From Thermogutta sp039793925 (GTDB lineage: Bacteria > Planctomycetota > Planctomycetia > Pirellulales > Thermoguttaceae): 61,210 nucleotides of DNA. A model generated the notes under the pieces. It made no database searches and was not told where the DNA came from. It was given only the letters and a program-made list of their open reading frames with translations. The stretch lies in assembly GCF_039793925.1 (NCBI RefSeq), contig NZ_JBAMME010000090.1, forward strand, positions 1 through 61,210. Reading direction: 5' to 3'. A program made the translations under genes and the position numbers. Shown here in pieces: positions 53,742 to 61,210 of this stretch (position 1 is its first letter; every line of letters starts with the position of its first letter).

Positions 53742-54121
53742 CAATCGTCAGCTCTGGGTACCTATCAATCCCGGTTCGGAATCTAACACCTAATCGTCTT
53801 CCAGGACGTGCACTTCCGGGATGGTACTTCTAATTCCCATCCCAGCTTCTCTCTTGGAGACTTAGACGGACGTCGCCTGGGATTGTTTCTGCCCGCGCCG
53901 GAAATCTCTTGGCAGGTTAGTCTTCGGTCAGCAGGCCGCTAAAATTAAACGATGTAGCTTTCCAACGGTCTGAAAAACCTTTGCCCAGAAGAGCGGCATC
54001 CTGCGCACCGTGGGCTTTGCGAACGCTGAATCTCACGGTAACCGCACTGACTGACGACAACTGTTAAACTAACCACTCTTGGCTAGCTTTTTCATAACAT
54101 TCCAGATAAGCGAGGTAAAAG
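53742..54121. other. 380-nt gap between sufU and sufS
   Basis: No coding frame was accepted. The gap is large for an operon, so sufS may have its own promoter; no strong -35/-10 pair was found. No terminator or Fe-S regulator site was recognised. Confidence 0.4.
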
Positions 54122-55393
54122 ATGACAATTTCTGAATCGGCTATTTCCTTCGATCCCTTGATTTACCGGCCGGATTTTCCCATTCTTCAACGAGAAGTCC
54201 ATCCCGGACGTCCATTGGTCTATTTTGATAACGCGGCGACCACGCAACGACCGCGGCAGGTCATTCAGACCATTGTGGAGATGTATGAAAAGCATTATGC
54301 GAATGTCCATCGCGGTATCCACAGGTTGGCCGACGAGACGACCGAACTGTACGAAGAGGCGCGGCGACGGGTCTGTCGGTTCATTAACGGGCGGTCGGAA
54401 GAAGAAATCATTTTCACCTCCGGGACCACGGCCTCCATCAACCTGGTCGCGCGGGCATGGGGAGATGCCAATATCGCATCGGGTGATGAGATTCTGGTGA
54501 CCGAGATGGAACATCATTCCAACCTCGTGCCGTGGTTTCAGCTTGCCGAGCGTCGGGGAGCCACAGTCCGCTACATCCCCATCAACGACCAGGGGGAACT
54601 AGTTCTGGATAACCTCCATACCCTCCTGACCGAGCGAACGAAGATCGTCGCGGTCACTCTGGTGTCGAACGTTTTGGGCACCATCAATCCGGTGGAATCT
54701 ATCATTTCCGCCGCACACTCGGTGGGAGCGAAGGTTCTCGTGGACGGGGCCCAAAGCGTCCCGCACCTTCCGACAGATGTTCAAAAACTGGACGCGGACT
54801 TTCTGGCGTTTAGCGGGCACAAGATGCTCGGTCCTTCGGGAATTGGAGTCCTTTATGGAAAGCGTGAAATCCTCGAAGCAATGCCCCCGTTCATGGGCGG
54901 AGGCAGCATGATTCGGGAGGTGCGGCTGGATGGCTTTGAGCCCGGTGATCTCCCCTACCGATTCGAAGCGGGAACACCCCCCATCGTCGGCGCGGTTGGG
55001 TTAGGAGCCGCGATTGATTATCTACAAAAGATCGGCCTTGAACGGATTGCGGCCCACGAACACCAACTCACCCTCAAGCTGCATGCCATGCTCGCCGAAA
55101 TGCCGCGGGTTCGCGTGTTCGGACCGACACCCGATAAAAAAGCGGGCATCGCCAGTTTCGTTGTCGATGGTATTCATGCGCACGATGTTGCACAGCTCCT
55201 GGATTCCGTAGGTGTTGCCGTTCGGGCTGGCCATCACTGCGCGATGCCGCTTCACAAACGGTTGGGGGTCGTGGCCACGGCACGTGTGAGCTTTTATTTC
55301 TACAACACGTTTGAGGAGATTGATCAATTGGCGGAGGGCCTCGAAAGGGCCCAGCGTATCTTCAAAAAGCGGAACTGGACACCAGTGAGCTAA
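54122..55393 (+). CDS. sufS: Cysteine desulfurase, SufS family
   Basis: 423 residues. A PLP fold type I enzyme that takes sulfur from cysteine and passes it to SufU/SufE-like acceptors for Fe-S assembly. Seen: YFDNAATTQRP (about 34), HRGIHRLADETT (about 64), FTSGTTASINLVA (about 98), TEMEHHSNLVPW (about 126), VDGAQSVPHLP (about 206), FSGHKMLGPSGIG (about 228, PLP Lys in GHK) and VRAGHHCAMPLHKRL (about 370, catalytic Cys in HHC). The long form with a RAGHHC loop is the type II (SufS) group rather than IscS. A GAGG SD precedes the ATG at 54122. It sits with sufU in a minimal SUF pair. Confidence 0.97.
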   Translation: MTISESAISFDPLIYRPDFPILQREVHPGRPLVYFDNAATTQRPRQVIQTIVEMYEKHYANVHRGIHRLADETTELYEEARRRVCRFINGRSEEEIIFTSGTTASINLVARAWGDANIASGDEILVTEMEHHSNLVPWFQLAERRGATVRYIPINDQGELVLDNLHTLLTERTKIVAVTLVSNVLGTINPVESIISAAHSVGAKVLVDGAQSVPHLPTDVQKLDADFLAFSGHKMLGPSGIGVLYGKREILEAMPPFMGGGSMIREVRLDGFEPGDLPYRFEAGTPPIVGAVGLGAAIDYLQKIGLERIAAHEHQLTLKLHAMLAEMPRVRVFGPTPDKKAGIASFVVDGIHAHDVAQLLDSVGVAVRAGHHCAMPLHKRLGVVATARVSFYFYNTFEEIDQLAEGLERAQRIFKKRNWTPVS

Positions 55394-56527
55394 GCTGTCC
55401 CTGTGGTCCGCTGGAGTTCCGAGGCAGCAAAAAACGGCAGCTTTCAACCTTCCACCGGTGTGGGCCGCGCTGATCATTGCTCTGCCGCCGCGAAACAAAA
55501 AGGCCTGTCCCGAAGATGCTTTCCCGCATCTCATGGGACAGGCCTCTGAGCCCTCGGTATCCACAACGTGGCTGGGGCTCGCATGTCGCACGTGATGACT
55601 TCCCTGTCATCAACGGGAAGGGGCACAACCGGCACGTGGCGAACCGAACTCAGTGCTGGTCGGTGGCCAGGAACCAACACTGAAGGCCCCACCCCTCGGC
55701 GACAGCTCGGACGGACAAACGTCTTTTTCTCATCACTTGCAACGGCTGATGGTGTACGCATTTACACATAGCCGAGGTGCCCTCCGTCATCCTGCGTTTC
55801 CATCATGCGCAAGGGCTTTCCGAGAGTCAAATGGACTATTTGTGCTTGAAGCCAATCGAATGGGCGCCAACCCATCGGAACCGAAAGAATGCTTTCACTC
55901 CCGGAAGGGGGAACCATTCCTCGCGGGTTTTGCTGTGAGCTAGCCTCCGAGCCGCGATCGAACGAAATTGGCAGTTCTGACCGCTCCGCCAGTCTCCCGA
56001 GGTTCAGCTGACCCCTTCTTGGTGGTATTTAAAGTGCCAGCGTAAGTGTTAGTGTTCGTGCGTACATCTTGGCAGCCAATAGGTAGTAGATCTGAAAGCG
56101 GACCACGGATTATGTCGTACCCTTCTGAAAAGTGGGATTAAACAGCCCATAAGTTGCGATAGGCGGACGCCGCCTTCGCCAGCCGAGAAGCCTTCTTCGT
56201 TATTTAGACGCGAGCGGGGCACCTGCCGTGATGGCACCCTCGGGAGGGACCTGGCCCGAGCAACGATTCCGAAATAGCGAACCTCCCCAGAACCAGACCG
56301 GACCCCGAAGGCCGCCTTTATAATGGGAACAAGCCCACCAGTTAGTGTGGCGATGGGGCTACTTTCCACGGGCGAGGGAGAAAGGGAAAAACAGGAAAAA
56401 ATTATGCACTTTTTGTGTAGTGGTAGTCCTGCTCCCATCCTACGAGGGATGCCTAAGGCCAGAGGAACGGGTCCGCGTTATCGGCCCCCTTGAAGTCTTT
56501 TCAACGTGGCGCAACTTGCGCTGGTAC
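55394..56527. other. 1134-nt gene-free region with successive hairpins
   Basis: No frame here has a recognisable product; a minus-strand frame at 55531-55761 would encode 76 residues but has no SD and ends inside the terminator hairpin. Strong local pairing occurs at 55501-55545 (described separately), at 55594-55611 (GATGAC, TTCCCT loop, GTCATC) and at 55651-55682 (CAGTGCTGGT with ACCAACACTG, one mismatch). The cluster suggests a structured minus-strand RNA ending at the terminator. Nothing matched tmRNA, RNase P, SRP or 6S RNA by eye. Confidence 0.4.
55493..55545 (-). terminator. Strong minus-strand terminator hairpin
   Basis: AGGCCTGTCCC (55501-55511) and GGGACAGGCCT (55535-55545) are a perfect 11-bp stem, extended by an inner AGATGC/GCATCT stem with a 6-nt loop. 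On the minus strand it is followed by TTTTTGTTT. The nearest upstream minus-strand gene ends about 1 kb away, so it may close an unannotated RNA. Confidence 0.75.
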
Positions 56528-57745
56528 CTAGTCTAAATAGCTCAGCCACAAGCTCTCGTACTGCTCAACGACGCGCGACCAATTGAAGCGTTCCTCCACC
56601 TGCCTCTGGTTGCGACGTCCCAAAAGCGCCCCGTATTTGCGATCACGATAATGTTTCAAAATTGCGCGCCGAAACTCGTCCTGATTCCTGTCACGGATGA
56701 GTTGATCCTCGCAAAGCGGTCCGAGAACTTCACGCACACCTTCTACTTCCACACACACGACTGGCTTGCCAGCGGCCATGGCTTCTAGAAGGGCATTGGG
56801 CATTCCTTCCCATAAAGAACTGAGGAGGAATAGATCGCAAGCTCGAATGATCGCCTGAGCATCGTCCCGAAAGCCCACCAGGCGAACATTCTCTTCTATC
56901 CTTTCCCTGGCAATGATCGACAGCAAACGTTCTTCTTGTGGACCTGATCCTACAATAACTAGGCGAAGGTCTCGTATCTTGCGCAAAAGGGGAGCTAATG
57001 TCATGAGCAGCCAATCGAAGCCCTTTTGCCGCTCCAGCCGCCCCACAGCGACCATGTAGAATTGGCCAGTCTCGGAAGCAACAGGTTGAACGTCGGCCCC
57101 AACGTGTTCGATCGCACAAACCCGTTCTCCGAAGCGTGTCTCGTGCGACACTTGGCGACTGCCGCCCCAGTGCGGCTGGAATAGTTTTCCTAAATCCGCG
57201 GGATTCTGACAACGAATCGCGGCAACATCCACAGCGTTGGGAATAACCGTCAGCTTGGACTCGGGGAGCATTCCCACTTCCGCCGAGAACTTGGCCACAG
57301 CCTCACTCACGCACACGTATCTGTCGACCCAGGTAGCCGTCAAACGATCGAGCCATAAATGCCAGGGGTGTTCCCGCTCTGCAACCCGAATGCCGCAGAT
57401 CACCGTGGGAACTCCCGCTACTTTGGCAGCCAATCGCCCCAGGAAGTTCGCATGAAAGAGGAAACTCTGCAGAATCTTTGGCCGAAACGTCCGAAGGTGT
57501 CTCACAAGTTTCGCAACCCCCCCAGGCAGACTGAAGAGATTTCTTACCCTCAGGAATGAGACGGGAATCTGGCATCGATCAAGACGGTCGAGGAGGTGCC
57601 GACGGTGCGGAACCCCGGAGAGGACCACGACATGCGGATCAAAGACTTGGCGATTAAGCCGACATAGAAGTTCGACCATGAATTTTTCTGCTCCGCCAAC
57701 CTCCAAATCGGTGATGAGAAATGTTATTCGCAAGGGAGGAGACAT
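56528..57745 (-). CDS. Group 1 glycosyltransferase (GT4 family)
   Basis: 405 residues. It has the GT-B fold. The N-terminal domain starts at FLITDLEVGGAEKFMVELLC (acceptor side, GGAE loop near residue 18). The C-terminal domain shows VAVGRLERQKGFDWLL (about 229), LVIVGSGPQEERLL (about 257), VRLVGFRDDAQAII (about 280) and the ExxxxxxxE donor-site motif EGMPNALLEAMAAGKP (about 310), the GT4 signature. It transfers a sugar from a nucleotide donor, probably in cell-surface polysaccharide assembly. The insertion at about 185-225 is long. A GGAGG SD lies 15 nt before the start. It is the only glycosyltransferase in the window. Confidence 0.92.
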   Translation of the reverse strand: MSPPLRITFLITDLEVGGAEKFMVELLCRLNRQVFDPHVVVLSGVPHRRHLLDRLDRCQIPVSFLRVRNLFSLPGGVAKLVRHLRTFRPKILQSFLFHANFLGRLAAKVAGVPTVICGIRVAEREHPWHLWLDRLTATWVDRYVCVSEAVAKFSAEVGMLPESKLTVIPNAVDVAAIRCQNPADLGKLFQPHWGGSRQVSHETRFGERVCAIEHVGADVQPVASETGQFYMVAVGRLERQKGFDWLLMTLAPLLRKIRDLRLVIVGSGPQEERLLSIIARERIEENVRLVGFRDDAQAIIRACDLFLLSSLWEGMPNALLEAMAAGKPVVCVEVEGVREVLGPLCEDQLIRDRNQDEFRRAILKHYRDRKYGALLGRRNQRQVEERFNWSRVVEQYESLWLSYLD

Positions 57746-57899
57746 TGCTCACTTAAGCTTCAAGGGTCATCCGAGCTATAGGATCTGCTGATTTCGGGAC
57801 AGGACTTTGTTCCTTTGTACCTCCGTATTATTTAGCCGGCTCTGTCCCGCTACAATGGGAAAGGGTGTTGGATAGGATGATGGTCTGGATCGCTGTTCG

Positions 57900-58586
57900 A
57901 TGTTCGCAAATCACAACTGCCTTGCGACGCTTCTTATCGGTCCCACGGGGTCGGGGAAGACACCGCTTGGGGAGTTGATCGCTGCTCGGGGATTGCCGGA
58001 TGGGCCGTACATCCATTTTGATTTCGGCCATCAACTCCGGTTGATCAAAAGCGGGGACGGTGCGGCACGCGCTCTCACCCGACCCGATCGGCAGACCGTC
58101 GCTGAGGTTTTGTCAACCGGGCGACTCCTCAAACCGGAAGAGGGCCACATTGCGACACAAATATTGCGATGGTTCCTTGACAATGTACGTTACCGAACCG
58201 CTCCGAAGACTCCGAAGCTTATTCTCAATGGGCTTCCGCGCACCGTAGAGCAGGCTACCCTCCTAGAGGCGATCGTTCGTGTGGAGAGAGTCGTTCTTTT
58301 GGAATGTGACTTCCAGATCGTCTGGGAGCGTATTCAGAAAAACACAGGTGGAGACAGAACCGGTCGGCAGGACGACACTCCAGAGCTCGTTCGGTTCAAA
58401 TTTGAGCAGTACCTGGCGGAAACAAAACCTCTCGTTGATTATTATGCAAACCGCCATGTTCCTGTTTTGAGGACTGAAATTGACGTAACCACCTCCCCCG
58501 ACCAGCTTTACCACTTCCTGGAGCGAACCCTTGAAGAGGATTCTCATAGACGTGTCACACGCTGGCAAGGCAACACAGCACGATGA
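57900..58586 (+). CDS. Adenylate-kinase-like nucleoside monophosphate kinase
   Basis: 228 residues. IGPTGSGKTPLGELIAARG (about 13-31) is a P-loop, followed by an NMP-binding region (HFDFGHQLR) and LNGLPRTVEQATLLE (about 103), matching the GxPR element of adenylate kinases. The lid region (ERIQKNTGGDRTGRQDD, about 142) lacks the paired cysteines of zinc-lid enzymes and keeps the basic RxGR-type pattern. The Pro after GKT and several other changes make it a divergent member, so the substrate may not be AMP. Its stop overlaps the next start by 4 nt (ATGA), coupling it to the Ser/Thr kinase. Confidence 0.75.
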   Translation: MFANHNCLATLLIGPTGSGKTPLGELIAARGLPDGPYIHFDFGHQLRLIKSGDGAARALTRPDRQTVAEVLSTGRLLKPEEGHIATQILRWFLDNVRYRTAPKTPKLILNGLPRTVEQATLLEAIVRVERVVLLECDFQIVWERIQKNTGGDRTGRQDDTPELVRFKFEQYLAETKPLVDYYANRHVPVLRTEIDVTTSPDQLYHFLERTLEEDSHRRVTRWQGNTAR

Positions 58587-60088
58587 TGGCCATCTCCCCC
58601 CAAATTAAGGAATGGTGTGAGCGGTTGCACGCAGCCGGATTAGTTGTGTCGCGAGAGGCAGTCGAACAGATTTGTAAAGAGTCCTCTCCCCAGAGTTTCC
58701 CGGATTTTGTCGGCCGCCTCAAGCAAATCGGGGAGTTAACACACTGGCAGGCTGAGGAGTTGCTGGCTGGACGCAAGCGGTTCCTGATCGGCAAATATCG
58801 GCTTCTCCGGGCCCTCGGTCGTGGAGGAATGGGGGAGGTATTCCTCGCCGAGCATGTGACCATGGAACGTCGCGTGGCAATCAAACTGATCGATCCACGA
58901 CTTCCCCCTCCGGCTCTTGAACGATTCTTCAATGAAGTCAGAATAATCGCGGCATTGGATCACCCGAACATCGTCCATGCGTACAACGTGGATTTGGAGA
59001 ATGGCCGATATTACCTCGTCATGGAGTACGTGGAAGGTGTTGATCTGGAGCAGCTTGTTGCTACGGAGGGGCCTTTGCCATGGCGCAGGGCGGTGGGCCT
59101 GGTTCAGCAGGCGGCCACTGCACTTGGCTATGCTCATGATAAAGGGATCGTTCATTGTGACATCAAGCCTGCCAACCTGATGGTGACGCCACAACACGTG
59201 GTCAAGATCCTCGATCTTGGGCTGGCCAGGCTCCGCAACAGCCCTGCAGGGCACTCATCTGAAACGGCAGTCGTGGGAACGATCGACTACATGGCACCGG
59301 AGTTGGCCCTGCAACCGGAGTGCGTCGATGGACGCGTGGACATATACTCGTTAGGCTGCGTCCTTTTTTTCCTGCTTGCTGGAAAGCCGCCCTTCCCCGA
59401 GGGTAGCCTTTCTGAACGAATTGTGAAGCACCAGACAGCGCCCCCGCCCGACCTGAAAAAACTCCGACCCGACGTGCCCGAGGAATTGAATCTCCTCTAT
59501 CGGAAATGCCTGGCCAAGCTGCCCGGCGACCGATTTTCGACGGCAGAAGAACTTGCCCGCTCTTTGAAGGTCTGCCTGGACATAGCGTCTCCGGGACTAG
59601 TCCGGGCAAAGGCGTTGCCAGTCGCAACACCCATCGAATCTCAAGTAGCATCCGTTCCCACCGTACACATCAACCAGGGTGAAGATCGTGTTGCGACTCA
59701 GGTCAGCACCGCGACCACCGTCGACCACACGTCCTCCACCTCAGCGACAACCTCTAAAACTTTACCTATTTTTTCCGTGTTTTCAAACAGCAACCTTTTG
59801 CCGATCGCGGGCCTCCTGGTTGTGACTCTAGCCGCCGGTGGTTTGCTCGTTTGGATAAGTTCTCACATCGGTGGAGCTCGCACATCGGAAGGTTTTCAGG
59901 AGCCTCCACAAGCCGTCAGTGCGCCAACACAGTCAGAGCATAGCGTCCCACCCAAGGGCCGCCCTGAAGATGACCCCGAAGAGTTCCGGCGACGGATTGA
60001 AGAGTGGATGAGAACCCAGGCGGTGAAGCAAACTGAATCCGGCGTACGTTCCCCGAAAGATAAGACCGGTCAAGACCGGCAGAAATAG
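58583..60088 (+). CDS. Transmembrane Ser/Thr protein kinase (planctomycete, non-RD type)
   Basis: 501 residues. Residues 1-65 are an N-terminal extension. The kinase domain runs about 70-340: LGRGGMGEVF (about 78, Gly loop), VAIKLID (about 97, ATP Lys), YLVMEYVEG (hinge, about 148), IVHCDIKPANLM (about 190, catalytic loop with HCD in place of HRD), ILDLGLARL (about 211, DLG for DFG), GTIDYMAPE (about 232). A transmembrane helix at about 408-430 separates it from a short Pro/Glu-rich outer tail of about 70 residues. HCD makes it a non-RD kinase, less dependent on activation-loop phosphorylation. It overlaps the NMP-kinase-like gene, and a shared function is possible. Confidence 0.93.
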   Translation: MMAISPQIKEWCERLHAAGLVVSREAVEQICKESSPQSFPDFVGRLKQIGELTHWQAEELLAGRKRFLIGKYRLLRALGRGGMGEVFLAEHVTMERRVAIKLIDPRLPPPALERFFNEVRIIAALDHPNIVHAYNVDLENGRYYLVMEYVEGVDLEQLVATEGPLPWRRAVGLVQQAATALGYAHDKGIVHCDIKPANLMVTPQHVVKILDLGLARLRNSPAGHSSETAVVGTIDYMAPELALQPECVDGRVDIYSLGCVLFFLLAGKPPFPEGSLSERIVKHQTAPPPDLKKLRPDVPEELNLLYRKCLAKLPGDRFSTAEELARSLKVCLDIASPGLVRAKALPVATPIESQVASVPTVHINQGEDRVATQVSTATTVDHTSSTSATTSKTLPIFSVFSNSNLLPIAGLLVVTLAAGGLLVWISSHIGGARTSEGFQEPPQAVSAPTQSEHSVPPKGRPEDDPEEFRRRIEEWMRTQAVKQTESGVRSPKDKTGQDRQK

Positions 60089-60266
60089 GGAAAAATTCTC
60101 ACCGGGGTCCGCGCACTGAGGCCGCCTCCCTCTTGCTTTGCCATTGACCAAGAAGCCGTCCTTTTGGATCTGCGTCTCTGCGGACCGGCTTCGGGGGTGA
60201 TGCCGAAACACTTTCCCCACGGCCTGGAAAGGTCCCCGCGGACTTCCCTTAATCGTCAGCCGATAG

Positions 60267-60296
60267 TTGACGTCTGTGATCGTGGCGCGGTATATT
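60267..60296 (+). promoter_or_regulatory. Putative sigma70-like promoter of the cytidylyltransferase gene
   Basis: TTGACG (60267-60272), 18-nt spacer, TATATT (60291-60296): five of six consensus bases in each box. It gives a leader of about 50 nt before the start at 60353. Confidence 0.6.
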
Positions 60297-60352
60297 GGCC
60301 CGTGATGCAGGATTCCGCATTGATCGCCGCCCAAGAAAGGAGGTTGGGCCGA

Positions 60353-61156
60353 ATGATTCAAACTTTGGGAATCGTTGATGCCTGTTTTCACACCGACAAG
60401 GAACGTCGTCGGGCAGCAGGGCGATTGCATGGCAAGTCGGTTCTGGAATGGGTCTCTCGCCGAGCGACAGATTGTCAGCAGCTTGACGGCGTAATTGTCG
60501 TGACGACGGCTGATCCAGCCAACGACTTTGTGAAAGACCTCGTTCCATTAGACGTTCCCGTCTTCGCCGCCGAAGCTGATGACATTTTGTTCCTCTGGGT
60601 AAAAGCTCTCGAAGCCTATCCCTGTGAAAAATTCGTGCGCTTCGAGACGGTCTGCCCGTTTGTGGATAGGTTCCTGGTGGATCGGTTGGTGAAAGAAGCG
60701 CGTCGCCTTCCCGAACCAGCCGACTATGTCGGTTACAGAACTCAGGACGGCACGCCGGCCATGCTAAGCTCGGCGGTTCTTTACGGCGAACTCGTTCTCA
60801 CCAAGACTCTCCATCGACTCAACGAGAAGCTTCGGAGTGCCGAGGACCGACAGCATCCAACGCGGTACATTTACACTCATCCCGATCGATTTCGTGTTCA
60901 CTGGATCCCGGTTCCGGAGAAACTCGATCGTCGCGACATTCGCCTAGTGTTGGTGAACGAGGACGACTGGGAAGTGCACCAGATTATTGTGGACACCCTC
61001 GGCCCGGATTGCGATGGACATCACATTGCGGGGCTCATTGAGGGCTGCCCTTCCTTACGAAGGCAAATGGAAGCCATCAACCTGGGAGCAGGTCACGAGG
61101 GATTTGCAGCTCAGCATAATTTGACCGATCCCCATTCGGTTCGACGTCCTCGGTAA
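60353..61156 (+). CDS. Cytidylyltransferase-family protein (SpsF/NeuA-like)
   Basis: 267 residues. It belongs to the nucleotide-sugar cytidylyltransferase group (CTP_transf_3): GRLHGKSVLEWVSRRA (about 23-38, the substrate-sensing K-x-x-L segment) and VIVVTTADPAN (about 47). A FVRFETVCPFVDRFLVDRLV stretch (about 94) takes the place of the LTGDCPLLDP segment of spore-coat SpsF proteins. These enzymes charge acidic or other sugars with CMP for surface polysaccharides. The Asp ligands are only partly recognisable, so activity is not assured. AGGAGG lies 9 nt before the ATG at 60353, which decided this start over a longer frame to 60164. It has its own promoter. Confidence 0.8.
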   Translation: MIQTLGIVDACFHTDKERRRAAGRLHGKSVLEWVSRRATDCQQLDGVIVVTTADPANDFVKDLVPLDVPVFAAEADDILFLWVKALEAYPCEKFVRFETVCPFVDRFLVDRLVKEARRLPEPADYVGYRTQDGTPAMLSSAVLYGELVLTKTLHRLNEKLRSAEDRQHPTRYIYTHPDRFRVHWIPVPEKLDRRDIRLVLVNEDDWEVHQIIVDTLGPDCDGHHIAGLIEGCPSLRRQMEAINLGAGHEGFAAQHNLTDPHSVRRPR

Positions 61157-61210
61157 ACCGGGTGACTCGTGCACCGCTCAGTTTGACGGTGTACCGCCGC
61201 TTTCCGTCCC

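Noticed and set aside
55531..55761. 76-codon minus-strand frame
   Set aside because: No SD, no recognisable product, and its stop lies inside the terminator hairpin.
55941..56000. tRNA-Ser-like piece on the minus strand (GGCGGAGCGGTC and GTTCGATC)
   Set aside because: D-arm-like and T-loop-like parts are only about 30 nt apart, no anticodon arm or matching acceptor stem was found.
57795..57849. CGGGACAG / CTGTCCCG inverted repeat, also seen in the terminator at 55505
   Set aside because: Only 8 bp with a 39-nt loop; repetition of such a short motif can be chance.

Overview
The window looks like a planctomycete chromosome fragment, most likely Pirellulales/Thermoguttaceae-like; the phylum is well supported and the family is a guess. 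The evidence is two formylglycine-type sulfatases, many Tat-exported enzymes with N-terminal RR motifs (two aminotransferases, an oxidoreductase, a sugar isomerase-like protein, a phosphoesterase), a large VCBS/FG-GAP surface protein with the planctomycete-type LxxLExR N-terminal motif, a transmembrane Ser/Thr kinase and an ECF/anti-sigma pair. Ten Ns at 47185-47194 mark a draft-assembly scaffold gap. No rRNA, tRNA, CRISPR array, transposase or phage gene was recognised.

Layout. 1-10753 (minus): a five-gene co-directional operon, in transcription order a 1831-aa coiled-coil UPF1-like SF1 helicase, a 462-aa orphan, a 398-aa coiled-coil protein, an HSP100/ClpB-like AAA+ ATPase and a short radical-SAM activase-like protein cut by the window edge. 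Three of the four junctions overlap. I do not recognise this set as a named system, and it is my main candidate for something undescribed. Its leader carries an inverted repeat that would hide the first gene's Shine-Dalgarno (SD) sequence. 10970-12460 (plus, divergent): a MarR regulator with a C-terminal Cys/His cluster, then a protoglobin. 13143-16239: a VCBS-repeat surface protein broken by four 1-nt indels. 16537-23482: amidohydrolase, small secreted protein, atypical metallophosphoesterase, two sulfatases. 23641-30238: metK coupled to a membrane protein, a Tat-exported TIM-barrel isomerase-like protein, and several planctomycete membrane or secreted proteins.

30631-38327: a SecA paralogue that ends before the two-helix finger, then a minus-strand run of two Tat-exported DegT aminotransferases, a Tat-exported Gfo/Idh/MocA oxidoreductase and a three-domain RidA-like lipoprotein, behind a good sigma70-like promoter. 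38518-45800: an isoprenoid block with a class II (DxDD) triterpene-type cyclase, a DUF116-polyprenyl synthetase fusion, a protein-prenyltransferase-beta-like repeat protein and nadC in one minus-strand run, plus a divergent radical SAM gene. 45949-53077: sixA, two metallophosphoesterases, anti-sigma/ECF sigma genes, a tiny lipoprotein and uvrB. 53322-55393: sufU and sufS. 55394-56527: a 1.1-kb gene-free stretch with a run of strong hairpins ending in a minus-strand terminator. 56528-61156: glycosyltransferase, adenylate-kinase-like protein, translationally coupled Ser/Thr kinase, and an SpsF-like cytidylyltransferase.

Start codons were chosen by SD spacing and differ in many places from the longest possible reading frame. 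Promoter calls rest on -35/-10 matches read by eye and are predictions only.
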